This document shows, piece by piece, positions 62,317 through 63,602 of a stretch of DNA of 63,602 bases. Location of the stretch: NCBI RefSeq assembly GCF_944327115.1, contig NZ_CALVGS010000113.1:1-63602 (forward strand), read 5' to 3'. The notes beneath the pieces were generated by a model. That model was not told the origin of the DNA. It made no database searches and was given only the letters and a program-made list of their open reading frames with translations. Each line of letters begins with the position of its first letter. Positions within the stretch are counted from its first letter, which is position 1. Both the position numbers and the translations under genes were made by a program. The DNA comes from an uncultured Traorella sp. GTDB lineage: Bacteria; Bacillota_I; Bacilli_A; Erysipelotrichales; Erysipelotrichaceae.

Positions 62317-63214
62317 CACTTTCTCCTACTACCGCAATCATCTCATATAAAACATAATAATTGGACATCCTTATTGTAGCTGAATCTTCTTCAAATTGCA
62401 AAGGAATCTCTTTGACAATATATTCATCTTTATCAAGTGACAGCTGCATCCTGCTTTTCATCAGACATAAATAATAATTGATGGCCTCGGGAAGCTCATT
62501 TTTAGAGATTTCCACGTCAATGCGTTCAAAGGTATAGGCATAGACCTTTCCCAATACATCGCTTGTCTTCTCTTCTTCCTTGCTATCCAAAATGATATGG
62601 CTGACCAAGACTTCTCCTTTTTGTACTTTTTGATTGATCTTGACGACCTTATTCCCTTTCGCTACATCAAAAGCGGCAATGACACCATCTTTAGAAGCGA
62701 TAAGATCATATGGATGAAACTGTGAAAGCTCCATTTTTTCACGGGGAAGAAAATGAATTTCCAGCTTGGAACCTTTTTGATGTACGGCATACCAGTTGAG
62801 ATCCTGATTCAGCTCAGCCAGCTTTTTATAGATACTTGTACTGTCCCAATAGAAAAAAGGTGTTTGAAACTGTTTCAGCTTTGTTTCGATGAGATCGTGA
62901 TGGAAATCACTTTCACCCAGGATCTCTACCTGAAAAATAGTTTTGGATAAACCCAAAAACAAAAGCAGCGAACAAATCAAAGCAGCTATTTTTTCTTTGC
63001 TGGCAAAAAAGCGAAACACCATGCCCATCATGCCGATACTTGACTGATAGTGAATGAGCGGATGTTTTTGAAGCAATGTTCGATATTTACAAGAAGAAGA
63101 AAAATAAACATATTTCTCTTCCCTCAGATGGTAGATGGTAATACGATGCTGCATCACATAAGCCATCACTTCATAAATATCACATTCCGCCTTATAAAGA
63201 TCATGCCCTCTCAT
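62309..63214 (-). CDS. yqfD: Sporulation protein YqfD
   Basis: A 301-residue protein of the YqfD family. A cytoplasmic N-terminal domain (1-75) is followed by one membrane helix near 78-96 and an external part (100-300). In Bacillus, YqfD is a mother-cell sporulation protein of about 400 residues, so this copy is shorter by roughly a quarter; the region after 200 is compressed. It overlaps yqfC by 14 bp and phoH by 8 bp. It forms an operon yqfC-yqfD-phoH as in other spore formers. Confidence 0.82.
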   Translation of the reverse strand: MRGHDLYKAECDIYEVMAYVMQHRITIYHLREEKYVYFSSSCKYRTLLQKHPLIHYQSSIGMMGMVFRFFASKEKIAALICSLLLFLGLSKTIFQVEILGESDFHHDLIETKLKQFQTPFFYWDSTSIYKKLAELNQDLNWYAVHQKGSKLEIHFLPREKMELSQFHPYDLIASKDGVIAAFDVAKGNKVVKINQKVQKGEVLVSHIILDSKEEEKTSDVLGKVYAYTFERIDVEISKNELPEAINYYLCLMKSRMQLSLDKDEYIVKEIPLQFEEDSATIRMSNYYVLYEMIAVVGESDE

Positions 63215-63407
63215 GAGCTAAAAAATCAACCTTCCTGATTTTCCCTTTTAAGATGATCTCATCCGCATTCAGATAGACGATAAAAAGCTCCTCACCGCTA
63301 ATCATGACAGTCGTATGCGCCGTTTCAATATGTATCTCTTGGATCGATACCTTACTGATTTTTTTATAATGAATGATACTGATTTTTTCATCAGATAATG
63401 TGATCAT
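63201..63407 (-). CDS. yqfC: YqfC/YabP family sporulation protein
   Basis: A 68-residue protein that is almost all beta strands and matches the YabP/YqfC fold (ISGEELFIVYLNADEIILKGKI). In spore formers it is a small mother-cell protein. GAGGTG lies 4 nt upstream of the ATG at 63407. It is the first gene of the yqfC-yqfD-phoH group, with a sigma-E type -10 in front. Confidence 0.82.
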   Translation of the reverse strand: MITLSDEKISIIHYKKISKVSIQEIHIETAHTTVMISGEELFIVYLNADEIILKGKIRKVDFLAHERA

Positions 63408-63422
63408 CAGACACCTCATTTC

Positions 63423-63451
63423 AGTATATGAAAGAAGTGTCCGTAAACTGA
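63423..63451 (-). promoter_or_regulatory. Sigma-E-like promoter of yqfCD in a hairpin loop
   Basis: Minus strand TCAGTTT (63445-63451), a 14-nt spacer and CATATACT (63423-63430). The -10 lies between GACACTTC (63434-63441) and GAGGTGTC (63410-63417), the latter holding the ribosome-binding site. Confidence 0.5.
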
Positions 63452-63602
63452 ACTTATTTGCAAAGATAAAAAAAAGGGCACTTTAAATTCGTGTGTGGGT
63501 GTGCCATAGCTCTAAACTTTGGTGTTGCCATTTTAAAACCTATTTAACTTTATGTGTGGGTATCTTTAACATCTCATGTGGGTACCCTCTTTTTAGTATG
63601 AA
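63431..63602. other. Non-coding end region with repeated TGTGGGT motifs
   Basis: No gene is seen. GGGCAC (63477-63482) and GTGTGCC can form a stem. Three imperfect copies of TGTGGGT occur at about 63494, 63554 and 63577, and a related GGTGTTGCC at about 63521. The sequence is unlike the coding regions and might be the edge of a mobile element or of a structured RNA that continues outside the window. Confidence 0.35.

Noticed and set aside
1-63602. CRISPR arrays and complete insertion sequences
   Set aside because: No series of regularly spaced direct repeats and no transposase-like protein was seen on either strand.

Overview
This window looks like a chromosomal segment of a low-GC, endospore-forming Firmicute, most likely an Erysipelotrichaceae/Erysipelotrichia-type gut bacterium. 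The evidence is the low GC content, strong AGGAGG ribosome-binding sites, a T-box leader, a Firmicutes-type 6S RNA candidate, conserved Bacillus-like gene neighbourhoods with many small losses, a single-chain glycyl-tRNA synthetase and seven sporulation genes. There is no rRNA, CRISPR array or complete insertion sequence. The placement is by gene content only; no database was searched.

Region by region: 1-900 is the AT-rich edge of an accessory locus with a 5'-truncated acyltransferase. 900-8650 holds mixed metabolic and stress genes: high-molecular-weight rubredoxin, tag, a CLC-F type transporter, tRNA-Gln(CTG), a DnaQ-like exonuclease, ldh, a secreted NlpC/P60 protein and apt. 8675-14420 is relA, a T-box leader, hisS-aspS and 6S RNA. 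14458-31830 is a rightward block: dedA, truB-ribF, spoIIIAH, asp23-nusB-xseAB-ispA-dxs-tlyA-recN-spoIVB-spo0A, then dinB, spoIIM-xerD-deoB and mrp. It follows the Bacillus order minus spoIIIAA-AG, accBC, folD and argR. 31940-48730 reads leftward: an Ig-like secreted protein, a Zn protease, HU, spoIVA, gpsA-der-cmk, a tail-anchored coiled coil, an MFS carrier, efp, a complete comGA-GG pseudopilus operon, an MBL hydrolase, rpmG and a class B PBP. 48800-63420 holds ispG and ispH (rightward), nfo-cshB, and the large leftward cluster yqfC-yqfD-phoH-(C39)-ybeY-dgkA-cdd-era-recO-glyS-dnaG-sigA-trmK.

How the genes fit together: isoprenoid synthesis (dxs, ispA, ispG, ispH) supplies undecaprenyl lipid for the wall (dgkA, dedA, PBP). 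Translation and RNA functions are hisS, aspS, glyS, truB, efp, rpmG, ybeY, era, der and 6S RNA. DNA maintenance is recN, recO, xseAB, nfo, tag, dinB, dnaG and xerD. Developmental control comes from spo0A, with compartment-sigma promoters visible upstream of several spo genes.

The most unusual signals are these. (1) At spoIIIAH, spoIVB, yqfC and spo0A the -10 element lies between the arms of an inverted repeat whose 3' arm is the Shine-Dalgarno sequence. A read-through transcript would hide the ribosome-binding site, but the sporulation transcript would not. (2) An almost identical promoter module of about 44 bp lies upstream of comGA and of an orphan secreted Ig-like protein 12 kb away, with a third, looser copy upstream of a stand-alone C39 peptidase-like gene. 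This suggests an undescribed competence regulon. (3) A T-box in front of hisS-aspS has overlapping Asp and His specifier codons. (4) EF-P has Met at the normally modified loop-tip position.
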